A stretch of 64,000 nucleotides of DNA. Source: RECM01 sp047921215 (GTDB lineage Bacteria > Bacteroidota > Rhodothermia > Balneolales > Cyclonatronaceae). Under the pieces are notes generated by a model. The model was not told the origin of the DNA, did no database searches, and saw nothing but the letters and a program-made list of their open reading frames with translations. Positions 54,459 to 62,906 of this stretch are shown here, piece after piece. The stretch lies in contig JBLRWO010000017.1 of assembly GCA_047921215.1 (NCBI GenBank), positions 15,905 through 79,904 on the forward strand. The letters are read 5' to 3'. The translations under genes and the position numbers were made by a program. Each line of letters begins with the position of its first letter. The stretch's first letter is position 1.

Positions 54459-56303
54459 TTACTTCAAAAGGTTCATTAGTCGTGTTTGGGTAAACTCCGG
54501 AGTCGTTAATCTGTAGATGTACACACCACTTGAAAGGGATTTGGCATCGAATGTTACGGTATGTGTTCCACTTGTCATGATATTATCTACCAGAACTGAA
54601 ACCGATTGACCTAATAAGGAAAATACTTCCACACGTACATGTATAGTTTCAGGTAGTGAGAATTGAATCTGTGTTGTTGGATTGAATGGATTGGGATAGT
54701 TTTGTTTCAATACAAACTGAGTGGGTACTTCTTCAATATCAATTGATGTGCCAATACAGGTTCCCCATTTCGGTTTGTTTTCAGATGACAGCGGACTATC
54801 TACTGAAAAATTAAATGGTTCAGATGTTATTTCTGTCACACACCAGATATTGATTGGTTGATTGAATTTGCTGCCAAAAAACATCCATCTCATATCGGTT
54901 ACACTGCTCACATCCCAATCCCCGATAGGTTGGTTGAATTGACTATCCCTAAACATCGTCTCCATATTTATCACATTACCAACATCCCAGGTCCCGATGG
55001 GTTGGTTGAATTTACTGCCAAAAAACATCTCTCTCATATACGTTACACTACCCACATCCCAGTCACCGATTGGTTGATTGAATCGGCTATTACGAAACAG
55101 TAAAGTCATATCCCAGACCCTGCTAACATCCCAATTCCCAATGGGATGATTAAATTGACTTGCCCAAAACATCGAACCCATAATCGTAACATTACTTACG
55201 TCCCAGTCCCCGATGGGTTGATTAAACCGACTACCCGCAAACATCCCACCCAAGCTCGTAACATTACTCACGTCCCAATCCCCGATGGGATGGTTGAATG
55301 GGCTTTCCTGAAACATCGAACCCATAGCTGTAACGTTACTCACGTCCCAGTCCCCGATTGGTTGATTGAATGGACTTCGTGCAAACATCCTTCTCATATC
55401 AGTCACACTACTCACATTCCAATCCCCAATAGGTTGGTTGAATGGACTCAGATTAAACATGTTACTCATGTACGTCACATTACCCACATCCCAGTCCCCA
55501 ATTGGTTGGTTGAATTGACTCCACGAAAACATCCCGCTCATGCTCGTAACACTGCTCACATCCCAGTTCCCGATGGAATGGTTGAATTGACTTAATGCAA
55601 ACATTGAACCCATATTCGTCACACTACTCACGTCCCAATCCCCGACAGGTTGGTTGAATAGACTACCCCGAAACATTGCACTCATATCCGTCACATTACT
55701 CACGTTCCAGTCCCCGATGGGTTGGTTGAATTCACTTTCACGAAACAAACCATTCATATTCGTCACATTAGTCACATCCCAGTCCCCGATGGGATGATTG
55801 AATGGACTGCTTGCAAAAATTAGACTCATGTCCGTCACATTCCCCACATCCCAATCCCCGATGGGCTGGTTGAAATTACTTCCCGCAAACATTTCACTCA
55901 TGTTCGTCACATTTCCGACATCCCAATCCCCGATGGGCTGGTTAAATTTAATTCTATTTGATTCGTCAAATTGACTATCATAATTCATAAACATTTGTCT
56001 CATGTCCGTCACGTTACTCACATCCCAATTTCCAATTTGTTGGTTGAATGGACTGGACGCAAACATCTGACTCATATCCGTCACATTACTCACGCACACT
56101 TTGGTGAGGTCTGCTCCCTCGTCCCTTCTCTGAATCAGCAAATTTCTGTCTACTACCTCGTAGGTATCGCCATTGACGACTTCTGTAGTTCCGATTTCCA
56201 CCCCTGCACACTTCACAATCCCTTTTTCATCAATGGTAATGGATTGAGCATAGAGATTGGTTGCAAGAATAAGCAGGATGAGAGGAAGAATTATTCTTTT
56301 CAT
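54459..56303 (-). CDS. Secreted DUF285/BspA-like repeat protein with a T9SS sorting domain
   Basis: A 614-residue protein with a signal peptide (MKRIILPLILLILATNLYAQ). Sixteen F-N-x-x-I-G-(D/N)-W-(D/N)-V-x-x-V-x-x-M units follow residue 85; fifteen of them are exactly 24 residues long (120-479), and the first has a 10-residue insert. These are BspA-type (DUF285) repeats that usually form a curved beta-solenoid for adhesion. From residue 535 there is a type A Por-secretion sorting domain (NYPNPFNPTTQ, then GVYIYRL and a final LLK). It would be exported by the type IX system and anchored or released at the surface. It converges on the relA-type gene, and the stretch upstream is unusually long and AT-rich. 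Confidence 0.9.
   Translation of the reverse strand: MKRIILPLILLILATNLYAQSITIDEKGIVKCAGVEIGTTEVVNGDTYEVVDRNLLIQRRDEGADLTKVCVSNVTDMSQMFASSPFNQQIGNWDVSNVTDMRQMFMNYDSQFDESNRIKFNQPIGDWDVGNVTNMSEMFAGSNFNQPIGDWDVGNVTDMSLIFASSPFNHPIGDWDVTNVTNMNGLFRESEFNQPIGDWNVSNVTDMSAMFRGSLFNQPVGDWDVSSVTNMGSMFALSQFNHSIGNWDVSSVTSMSGMFSWSQFNQPIGDWDVGNVTYMSNMFNLSPFNQPIGDWNVSSVTDMRRMFARSPFNQPIGDWDVSNVTAMGSMFQESPFNHPIGDWDVSNVTSLGGMFAGSRFNQPIGDWDVSNVTIMGSMFWASQFNHPIGNWDVSRVWDMTLLFRNSRFNQPIGDWDVGSVTYMREMFFGSKFNQPIGTWDVGNVINMETMFRDSQFNQPIGDWDVSSVTDMRWMFFGSKFNQPINIWCVTEITSEPFNFSVDSPLSSENKPKWGTCIGTSIDIEEVPTQFVLKQNYPNPFNPTTQIQFSLPETIHVRVEVFSLLGQSVSVLVDNIMTSGTHTVTFDAKSLSSGVYIYRLTTPEFTQTRLMNLLK
54867..55946 (-). repeat. Fifteen tandem 72-bp units encoding DUF285 repeats
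   Basis: The coding repeats of the BspA-like protein are direct repeats at DNA level, each 72 bp, on the minus strand (plus-strand view repeats CCC(A/G)TCCCCGATGGG). The units differ at several positions, most at codons 16-24, so they are old enough to have diverged but still in perfect register. Confidence 0.93.
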
Positions 56304-56924
56304 AGGAGCAGATGATTAGTCTGAAGGTTTACTCCGTTTATAAAAGTATTATATCTATTCTAATATAACCCTATTAAATATAACTGTTCATTTTCAACTA
56401 GCCAACAAAACGGACGGCTGTTACTATTATAAGGAAAGCAATGAAGAGGGGACAGGTTACTTGTTGCAGATTCGTTGGGCAACATGCCATGACTACTATA
56501 TAGCTTTATAATTGTTCGGTTTACCAGCCAGGCTGTTGATTCTTCATGGAAACAAATGTAAGTTTATGGAATGCTTGCAAAGGGTTTTAAATGAACCTTA
56601 CGAATCTATAAACCAACCTGTAAAATAAGCTCAATCGTTAGTCGTTGTTAGATGTATATTAAATTGTTTTAATATTATTTGTTAATAATGATGAACTTAG
56701 CCTAAGTGCTGTTTTTATACAACTTTTTGCGTTTATCTTCTTTAATTTCTCGTTAGAATTTCGTATTCTATAACAAATGTAAAAACAGACGATTACCCCT
56801 TTCTGATCCCGGTATATTATGCTATTTGCGGGTCAGAGAAAAAAAATTACAGCCCAAAAGACAAACAAAAGCAGTTATAACAACCTGCTTAATTAAATAA
56901 TAACTCATTAGTTAACAAGGACTT
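56304..56924. other. Long AT-rich intergenic region before the HU-like gene
   Basis: This 621-bp stretch is the longest gene-free one in the window. No long open frame is present. Short translated fragments around 56405-56510 (with a DGCYYYKESNEEGTGY-like reading) might be a decayed gene, but no family is recognised. It should contain promoters for both flanking divergent genes. No repeat, tRNA or terminator was seen. Confidence 0.45.
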
Positions 56925-57242
56925 ATGACCTACACAAAAAGAGATATTGTTCGTCGCATTTCAGAGAGTAAAAACCTGCCAATGGTACAGGTTGAACCCT
57001 GGGTCGACGACGTTATTACCGCGCTTCGTGAAACGATGATGGATGCAAATCCAACATGCCGCATCGAAATCAGAGATTTTGGTGTGTTTGAAGTAAAGAT
57101 TACAAAGGCGAAACCAAAAGCCCGTAATCCAAAAACAAATGAAGTCATCTACGTGCCTGAACACCGTAAAACACACTTCAAGCCAAGTAAATTATTGAAA
57201 GAATTCCTGCGTCAGCCACTTGAAGAAACAGCAACCAAGTAA
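56925..57242 (+). CDS. HU/IHF-family DNA-binding protein
   Basis: A 105-residue nucleoid protein of the DNABII family. The N-terminal helices begin TYTKRDIVRRISESKN, the beta-arm contains the IEIRDFGVFEVK and KARNPKTNEVIYVPE residues that contact the minor groove, and the C-terminal helix is KPSKLLKEFL. It bends and compacts DNA as a homo- or heterodimer. It is slightly longer than HU (90) because of a 10-residue polar tail. The next gene, ruvX, follows closely and probably shares the transcript. Confidence 0.93.
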   Translation: MTYTKRDIVRRISESKNLPMVQVEPWVDDVITALRETMMDANPTCRIEIRDFGVFEVKITKAKPKARNPKTNEVIYVPEHRKTHFKPSKLLKEFLRQPLEETATK

Positions 57243-57244
57243 TC

Positions 57245-57249
57245 AGGAA
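57245..57249 (+). promoter_or_regulatory. Ribosome-binding site deciding the ruvX start
   Basis: AGGAA lies six bases before a TTG at 57256. The alternative TTG at 57220 overlaps the HU gene, has no purine run in front and would add 12 residues. The 57256 start gives the family-typical length of 139 residues. Confidence 0.6.
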
Positions 57250-57255
57250 CCTGTT

Positions 57256-57675
57256 TTGAGTAGTAAAGGCAGGATTCTTAGTCTTGATGTTGGAATCAAA
57301 CGAACAGGAATAGCCCGATCGGATGTGTTGCAAACAATTGCAACTCCGGTCGGAGCTGTTGAAACACCAAAGGTTTTTCAGTATCTGAAAAACCTTTTTT
57401 TATCTGAACCTTTTGTAAAAATTATTGTTGGGTGGCCCGTTAATCTGAAGGGAGAAACTGGCCAGTCTACCGAAATGGTTGAACGTTTTATTCAGTCCCT
57501 GAAAAAGGAGTTACCGGGCATGGAAATTGAAACCCTTGATGAACGTTTTACGTCCCTGATGGCTCAGCAAAGTATTCGTTCATCCGGTGTATCAAAAAAA
57601 AGAAGACAGGAAAAGGGATTGGTTGACGCTGTAGCAGCCGCTATATTATTACAGGATTATCTGGACAGAAATTAG
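57256..57675 (+). CDS. ruvX: Putative pre-16S rRNA nuclease RuvX/YqgF
   Basis: From the TTG at 57256 the product has 139 residues, normal for YqgF. The RNase H-like fold has LSLDVGIKRTGIARSD at the N-terminus (first catalytic Asp), IIVGWPVNLKGE, METLDERFTS (acidic Glu) and a closing ...VDAVAAAILLQDYL with the last Asp. It is needed for maturation of the 16S rRNA 5' end and is also called a Holliday-junction resolvase-like protein. It is followed 4 bp later by def in one transcript. Confidence 0.92.
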   Translation: MSSKGRILSLDVGIKRTGIARSDVLQTIATPVGAVETPKVFQYLKNLFLSEPFVKIIVGWPVNLKGETGQSTEMVERFIQSLKKELPGMEIETLDERFTSLMAQQSIRSSGVSKKRRQEKGLVDAVAAAILLQDYLDRN

Positions 57676-57679
57676 AGAA

Positions 57680-58246
57680 ATGAGTGTACTTCCCATTGTA
57701 ACGTACGATGACCCCGTACTCAGGCAGAAATCAGAACCAGTGGCCGCTGATTCACAGGTCTTGCAGGCCCTCATTGACGATATGTTCGAAACCATGTATA
57801 ACGGAAGCGGAGTCGGACTGGCGGCTCCTCAAATAGGAGAATCGCTTCGCCTTTTTGTGATGGATGCCGATGTAATGACAGAGGATACTGAGGAAGATGA
57901 TCTTGGTCCTCTCGTCTTTATAAATCCTGAAATCATAGTTCGGGGCGAGGATCAGCTAACCATAGAAGAAGGTTGCCTGAGCATCCCTGGTATTCGCGAC
58001 AGTGTTACCCGACCTGATACCATTACCGTGAAATTTCTCGACAGGAACTTTAAGAACAAAGAACTGAGTGTATCGGGCTGGACATCCAGGGTTATTCAAC
58101 ATGAAATAGACCATCTCGATGGCATTCTGTTTATCGATTATCTGGGATCGTTCCGGAAACGGCTGTTGAAAGGAAAACTCAACCAGGTAAAAGCAGGGAT
58201 GGTTGAAGCAGAATATCCTTTGGTGGCTAAAAGCGTTTCTGCCTGA
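57680..58246 (+). CDS. def: Peptide deformylase
   Basis: A 188-residue metalloenzyme that removes the formyl group from new N-termini. All three motifs are intact: GSGVGLAAPQ (42-51), EEGCLSIPG with Cys99, and HEIDH with His141, Glu142 and His145. An acidic insert (TEDTEEDD, about 67-74) is larger than usual. The spacing from ruvX is four bases. fmt, its functional partner, begins 158 bp downstream on the same strand. Confidence 0.97.
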   Translation: MSVLPIVTYDDPVLRQKSEPVAADSQVLQALIDDMFETMYNGSGVGLAAPQIGESLRLFVMDADVMTEDTEEDDLGPLVFINPEIIVRGEDQLTIEEGCLSIPGIRDSVTRPDTITVKFLDRNFKNKELSVSGWTSRVIQHEIDHLDGILFIDYLGSFRKRLLKGKLNQVKAGMVEAEYPLVAKSVSA

Positions 58247-58404
58247 TTAATTACAATTTACCTTTTTTCATTTCCCCACCCCGGATTATCAAATTCCGTT
58301 TGACATGAATTATGCCTTCTACTAAAGTGACGATACCCGGTAAGAAAGTAATGCGATCTTCGAATGGAATTGTCCACTACGGCACATTGCGTTAAAAAAC
58401 TTCT

Positions 58405-59334
58405 ATGAATCCGCTGAGAATTGTTTTTATGGGGTCGCCGGACTTTGCGGTTCCTTCGCTGAAAATACTGCACAACAGCTCCCACAGAATCGTTTCTGTT
58501 GTTTCTGGTCCCGATAAAAGACGTAGCCGCGGAAAAGAAACATCACCAACGGCTGTTAAAAAAGAAGCGCTGAATCTTGGATTGCCGGTAACTGAAGCAG
58601 ACAATCTGAAATCAACAGATTTTGTTGAAAAACTGAGATTTTATAATGCAGATCTGTTTGTAGTTGTGGCATTCAGGGTACTCCCGCCCGTTGTTCTGGA
58701 AATTCCGGGGATCGGATCAATAAATCTTCATGCATCGCTTTTACCCAGATACCGCGGTGCAGCGCCCATTCATCATGCCGTTATAAACGGGGAAACCGAG
58801 ACAGGTTGTACTGTTTTTTTTCTTGATCAGAATGTTGACACCGGCAAAATTCTGCTTCAACAAAAAACGGATATAAGTAAAAATGAAAATACCGGATCTG
58901 TGTATCAACGACTGATGCATTTGGGTGCCGATCTTATTCTGCAGTCGGTCAATCTGATTTCTACAGGCAAATATACACTGTATCATCAGAATGAAAATGA
59001 GGCAACACCTGCCCCGAAAATCTATCCAGAAGATTGCAAGATTGATTTTAACGCACCTAAAGTTGACGTTTATAATAAAGTTAGAGGATTGAGTCCTGTT
59101 CCGGGTGCATGGACACTGCTCGATGGCAAGCGCTTTCGCATTCTGGAGGCAGGAATAGCCGACCTGCAACCTGGCAAAATACGTCCGGCCGAGATTATGG
59201 TACTGAACGGCAAGGTGTTTGCAGGTTGCTCAGATGGAGCAGTAGAGTTGGGTTATGTGCAGCTTCAGGGCAAAAATCCTGTGAAGGCAATTGATTTTTT
59301 TAGAGGTTATAAGGGCGAAAATATATTAGATTAA
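58405..59334 (+). CDS. fmt: Methionyl-tRNA formyltransferase
   Basis: A 309-residue enzyme that formylates initiator Met-tRNA. The N-terminal Rossmann-like catalytic domain shows FMGSPDFAVPSL, LHASLLPRYRGAAPIHHAVI (the HxSLLPxxxGxxP motif with catalytic His and Asn-region) and TVFFLDQNVDTG. The C-terminal OB domain begins about residue 205. The length is normal (about 310). The 158-bp gap after def carries no gene; with def it completes the formyl cycle. Confidence 0.96.
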   Translation: MNPLRIVFMGSPDFAVPSLKILHNSSHRIVSVVSGPDKRRSRGKETSPTAVKKEALNLGLPVTEADNLKSTDFVEKLRFYNADLFVVVAFRVLPPVVLEIPGIGSINLHASLLPRYRGAAPIHHAVINGETETGCTVFFLDQNVDTGKILLQQKTDISKNENTGSVYQRLMHLGADLILQSVNLISTGKYTLYHQNENEATPAPKIYPEDCKIDFNAPKVDVYNKVRGLSPVPGAWTLLDGKRFRILEAGIADLQPGKIRPAEIMVLNGKVFAGCSDGAVELGYVQLQGKNPVKAIDFFRGYKGENILD

Positions 59335-59516
59335 ACTACTTAGGGTAATAAATAAATTAAATAAAAGTAGTGCCGACTCTGATACAAGTTTCTTAATTTT
59401 GGCCAGTCTGATCCAAAAAAGGATTGGGTGAATATATCAGTAACTGAAATTGAAACATCTGCTGGTTATCATCGTTTTGATGATCACCACAACACCGGAA
59501 TCAATAACCTCATACT

Positions 59517-60227
59517 ATGGAACTTCCTCCACTTCATCAGGCTGCAACCGAAGGTGATACTGCTGAAATAAGCAAACTTCTTGCCGATGGTGCAGATATC
59601 AACGAAGCGGCAAAGAACGGATCAACGGCACTTATCTATGCGGCACAGGGCAACCAAATGGAAGCAGTAAAATTTCTGGTTGAAAAGGGTGCTGATGTCA
59701 ATCTGACAAACAAGATTGGCGGTACCGCCCTGAACAGAGCTGCTGAAAATGGTAATACCGATATGATGAGATTTCTGCTCGAGAACGGAGCTACGGTTGG
59801 TCCGCTGGCCATGATTATTGCCGCAAGAGAAGGCAGGCTGGACGCAGTAAGATTGTTATTCGAAAAAGGGGCGGATGTTAATGCGCGCCAGAGCTGGGGT
59901 CAGACGGCATTGATGCAGGCAGCCCGTGAGGGGCATGCCGATATTGTAAGGTTTTTGATTCATAAGGGAGCAGATGTTAAAATCAAGGACAAGAATGGTA
60001 AAAATGCCCTTGCCATGGCAAATGAAAACGACCACATTGAGGTAACTCTTATGCTGCGACGGGCCGGGGCGATTGAGGAAAAGACCACCAAGAAGACGGC
60101 TCCGGTTGTTCCGGCAGACGATGATGAGGATGATGAGGATGATTATACGCCAAGCGATGACATTGATACCGGCACCGAAGATGTAGCCGATGAGGATGCC
60201 GAGGAACCGGATGCAGGCCTGGATTGA
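59517..60227 (+). CDS. Ankyrin-repeat protein with an acidic tail
   Basis: A 236-residue protein with about five 33-residue ankyrin repeats between residues 1 and 185 (for example 'NGSTALIYAAQGNQMEAVKF', 'GQTALMQAAREGHADIVRF'). The final 50 residues are strongly acidic (DDDEDDEDDYTPSDDIDTGTEDVADEDAEEPDAG). No signal peptide or membrane segment is visible, so it is likely cytoplasmic and mediates protein contacts. Its partner is unknown. It is preceded by a 182-bp gap after fmt. Confidence 0.85.
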   Translation: MELPPLHQAATEGDTAEISKLLADGADINEAAKNGSTALIYAAQGNQMEAVKFLVEKGADVNLTNKIGGTALNRAAENGNTDMMRFLLENGATVGPLAMIIAAREGRLDAVRLLFEKGADVNARQSWGQTALMQAAREGHADIVRFLIHKGADVKIKDKNGKNALAMANENDHIEVTLMLRRAGAIEEKTTKKTAPVVPADDDEDDEDDYTPSDDIDTGTEDVADEDAEEPDAGLD

Positions 60228-60397
60228 TAAATCATACAATTAGTTGGGCGGATACCAGACGTACTGCCCCAATCTGTTTATGTAGCTCCGGTGGGTTTGA
60301 ATGTTTTCGCCAGCGGTACCAGTAGTGTTACCCTTACCAGGGAACAAGTGACATGAAAGAGATTAGAAACCTGATACAGTTTTCCAGGAATTAAAAA

Positions 60398-60781
60398 TCA
60401 ATTTTGCATTTCACTCAGTTGCAGGTCCAGGGCATTAACTGAAATATATATTTCCCTGATGGACAGCCACAGAGAATAGAGCAGCATTACCAGGCTAATG
60501 GCAAAAATTAATTTTCCTGCCAGAATTTCACCTGCAAAAAGCAAAAACATGCACAGAACGCACAGAAAAAGACTTCCGACACCGTGAAGCTGCATGTTTT
60601 TGATCATCGTCAGCCTCTTTCGCAGATTATCGATCTGTCCGGCAATCACCGGATGCGGGGCGGTCTTATGCTGATCATGCAGCTTTCTGATGAGTCCTGC
60701 AATGGTTAGAAACCGGTTCGTGTATGCCAGCAGAAGCAGGGAAATGGCCGGAAACAGAAGTGCAGGTGTTGTAAGATCCAT
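60398..60781 (-). CDS. DUF2721-family membrane protein
   Basis: A 127-residue membrane protein with a first helix (residues 7-27, beginning TTPALLFPAISLLLLAYTNR), a polar middle that includes 'R-K-R-L' and a hydrophobic pair (about 66-100). The pattern TP(A/G)-LLFPAISLL-x-AYTNR is the DUF2721 signature. Function is unknown. It is transcribed alone on the minus strand, with the ankyrin gene converging from the left and the P5C dehydrogenase 3' end about 230 bp to the right. Confidence 0.85.
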   Translation of the reverse strand: MDLTTPALLFPAISLLLLAYTNRFLTIAGLIRKLHDQHKTAPHPVIAGQIDNLRKRLTMIKNMQLHGVGSLFLCVLCMFLLFAGEILAGKLIFAISLVMLLYSLWLSIREIYISVNALDLQLSEMQN

Positions 60782-60878
60782 TAACTGCAGATTTTTTATT
60801 TTTTAATAACGGACAAGAAAACCGGCTATGGGGCGTTAATGATTTAAATAGCGCGAAAGCGTTAAAGGTTGGTTGGAT

Positions 60879-60912
60879 AGGGCCGGTCGTTCCCGAACAG
60901 AGCGCCGGCCCT
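60879..60912. terminator. GC-rich hairpin between the DUF2721 and P5C dehydrogenase genes
   Basis: AGGGCCGG (60879-60886) pairs with CCGGCCCT (60905-60912) around an 18-base loop that contains a weaker GTTC/GAAC stem. It lies about 100 bp past the dehydrogenase stop on the minus strand. No T-run follows, so it is a weak terminator or an mRNA-stabilising structure. Confidence 0.45.
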
Positions 60913-61010
60913 TGTACTTTGTTCAATATGTAGTTCTGCGACTGGTGGAATCGGTGTTCAGGCAAATGCAAACATCATTCATGGTAGCCGGGTTTGGAAG
61001 TGGCCCCTTG

Positions 61011-62621
61011 TTATTCACTGGAATGTCTGAAGTCATCCACAACATATTTTTTACCATTCTGCTGGCGCTCCGTCAATGATTTTGCCTGTAGAAAATAGAG
61101 AAGATAATCGCGGCCACCGGCTTTTGAATCTGTTCCGCTTAAATTAAATCCGCCAAATGGCTGAGCTCCCACCAGGGCTCCGGTACATTTTCGGTTGATG
61201 TAGAGGTTGCCCACGTGGAATTCCCGCAGAGCCCGATCAATTTTTGACGGATTTTTGGAGAAAAAAGCCCCGGTAAGTCCAAATTTGGTGCTGTTAGCGA
61301 TTTTCAGTGCATCATCAAAATCTTTTGCTTTAATCAGGGCTACCACTGGACCGAAAATTTCTTCCTGGGCAATACGGGCATCGGCTGGTACGTCCACGAA
61401 AACCGTTGGCTGAATGTAGTAACCTTTGTAATCGGTTTTTGCTTTTTTCCCACCAACTACAAGCCGGCCCTCTTTCTTTCCGATGTCGATATACTTAAGG
61501 ATTTTTTCAACTGCTTTCTTGTTAACAACCGGACCAACAGGATAATTATCCATGGCGTTTCCAATCTCAAGTTTGCCGGCAAGGGCAATTACCCGTTCGG
61601 CAACCTGATCGTAAACATCTTCACAGATTACAGCCCGTGAACCAGCCGAACATTTTTGACCCTGATAGCCAAAAGCTGAAGTAACAATTGCCTGTGCAGC
61701 ATCATCAAGATCTGCTTCACTGTCAACCACCACGGCATTTTTTCCGCCAAGCTCTGTTGCAACCCGTTTCAGGAAATGCTGTTTCTCGTTTGACTGCCCT
61801 GCAAGTTTTGTAATTCTGAGCCCGACTCCGAGAGAACCTGTGAAATTTATGAACCGCGTTTTGTGGCTTTTAACCAGGCTTTCGCCAACCTCAATATTGT
61901 CGCCGGTAACGAGGTTAAAAACACCCTCGGGCAGGCCGACCTCTTCAAACACTTCGCTTACAAGCTGAGCCATCATGGGAGAGTCGGGAGAGGGCTTGGC
62001 CACGACAGTATTACCAGCGGCGATAGGAGCTGCAGCCATACCAATGGTAATAGCGAAGGGGAAATTCCAGGGTGATATTGAAACACCTGCTCCGATAGGT
62101 ATGTATATGGTTTTATTTCGTTCACCTTGTGAGTCAGTAACATTCATTCCATCGGCATATCGAAGGGCTTCTCTGCCATAGTATTCCAGGAAATCTATCC
62201 CTTCAGCAATCTGAGCATCCGTTTCCGAAAAATTTTGCCCCACTTCTGTAACCGCCCAGGCATTAAACTCAAGACGGCGGCGGCGTACCACGTCTGCTGC
62301 CCTGAAAAGATAATCAGCACGGGTTTCAGCTGATACGTACTGCCAGGTCTTGAAAGCATCCCAGGCTACGTCGAGGGCTTTAATCGCCTGTTTTCTGCTG
62401 GCCATTTGAAACACGCCAACGGTTTCCTTAATGTTCGATGGGTTTTCCCGTTTGAATGTGCCTTTTTTACCTTTTACTCTTTTCCCGCCAATCAGCATTT
62501 CATATTCATTTCCCAGTTTTGAACGGACCTCTTCGATGGCAGCTTTTTGAGCGGAGAGGATAGTTTCGTCGGTATAATCAAGATAGGTTTCGTTTCTGAA
62601 TGGTTTAATATTTTTAGCCAT
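61011..62621 (-). CDS. Delta-1-pyrroline-5-carboxylate dehydrogenase (aldehyde dehydrogenase superfamily)
   Basis: A 536-residue NAD-dependent aldehyde dehydrogenase that converts glutamate semialdehyde (from proline) to glutamate. The start ATG at 62621 begins MAKNIKPFRNE; an upstream in-frame start at 62666 is rejected because it adds 15 unrelated residues. Motifs are ISPWNFPFAI, ATELGGKNAVVV (catalytic Glu290), and GYQGQKCSAGSRAVI with nucleophile Cys324. The C-terminal NLYINRKCTGALVGAQPFGGFNLSGTDSKAGG is typical of RocA/PutA-type P5C dehydrogenases. A proline dehydrogenase is not adjacent. It is divergent from gapA. Confidence 0.93.
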   Translation of the reverse strand: MAKNIKPFRNETYLDYTDETILSAQKAAIEEVRSKLGNEYEMLIGGKRVKGKKGTFKRENPSNIKETVGVFQMASRKQAIKALDVAWDAFKTWQYVSAETRADYLFRAADVVRRRRLEFNAWAVTEVGQNFSETDAQIAEGIDFLEYYGREALRYADGMNVTDSQGERNKTIYIPIGAGVSISPWNFPFAITIGMAAAPIAAGNTVVAKPSPDSPMMAQLVSEVFEEVGLPEGVFNLVTGDNIEVGESLVKSHKTRFINFTGSLGVGLRITKLAGQSNEKQHFLKRVATELGGKNAVVVDSEADLDDAAQAIVTSAFGYQGQKCSAGSRAVICEDVYDQVAERVIALAGKLEIGNAMDNYPVGPVVNKKAVEKILKYIDIGKKEGRLVVGGKKAKTDYKGYYIQPTVFVDVPADARIAQEEIFGPVVALIKAKDFDDALKIANSTKFGLTGAFFSKNPSKIDRALREFHVGNLYINRKCTGALVGAQPFGGFNLSGTDSKAGGRDYLLYFLQAKSLTERQQNGKKYVVDDFRHSSE

Positions 62622-62906
62622 GGCAACCGAATTGAAGATTAGGATGTGGTTAATTTTATGACTCAAATATACTGAATAGTTCGGGTAATGCCGAAAGCAT
62701 GCGAAGATGTCTGGCGAACTAATTGCCTGGTTAAAAGCGCTTTTTTAACGTAAAAATCGTAGCTGACAGATCTTTAATCCAATTGTCTGATTTACTTGAT
62801 AATCGTGCGCTTAAATGATAGTTTAAGGTTAGATTTTTAATGGATAACTGGCCGCCAAATAAAGGCCAGAATCAATACATAAATAATTAAACGAAGGAAA
62901 GAATTC

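Noticed and set aside
54858..56315. Repeated units resembling a CRISPR or satellite array
   Set aside because: The units are 72 bp in coding register without spacers, and they translate into DUF285 repeats on the minus strand.
56400..56520. Possible GIY-YIG-like or transposase remnant
   Set aside because: The short translated fragment has no conserved catalytic motif and no inverted repeats around it.
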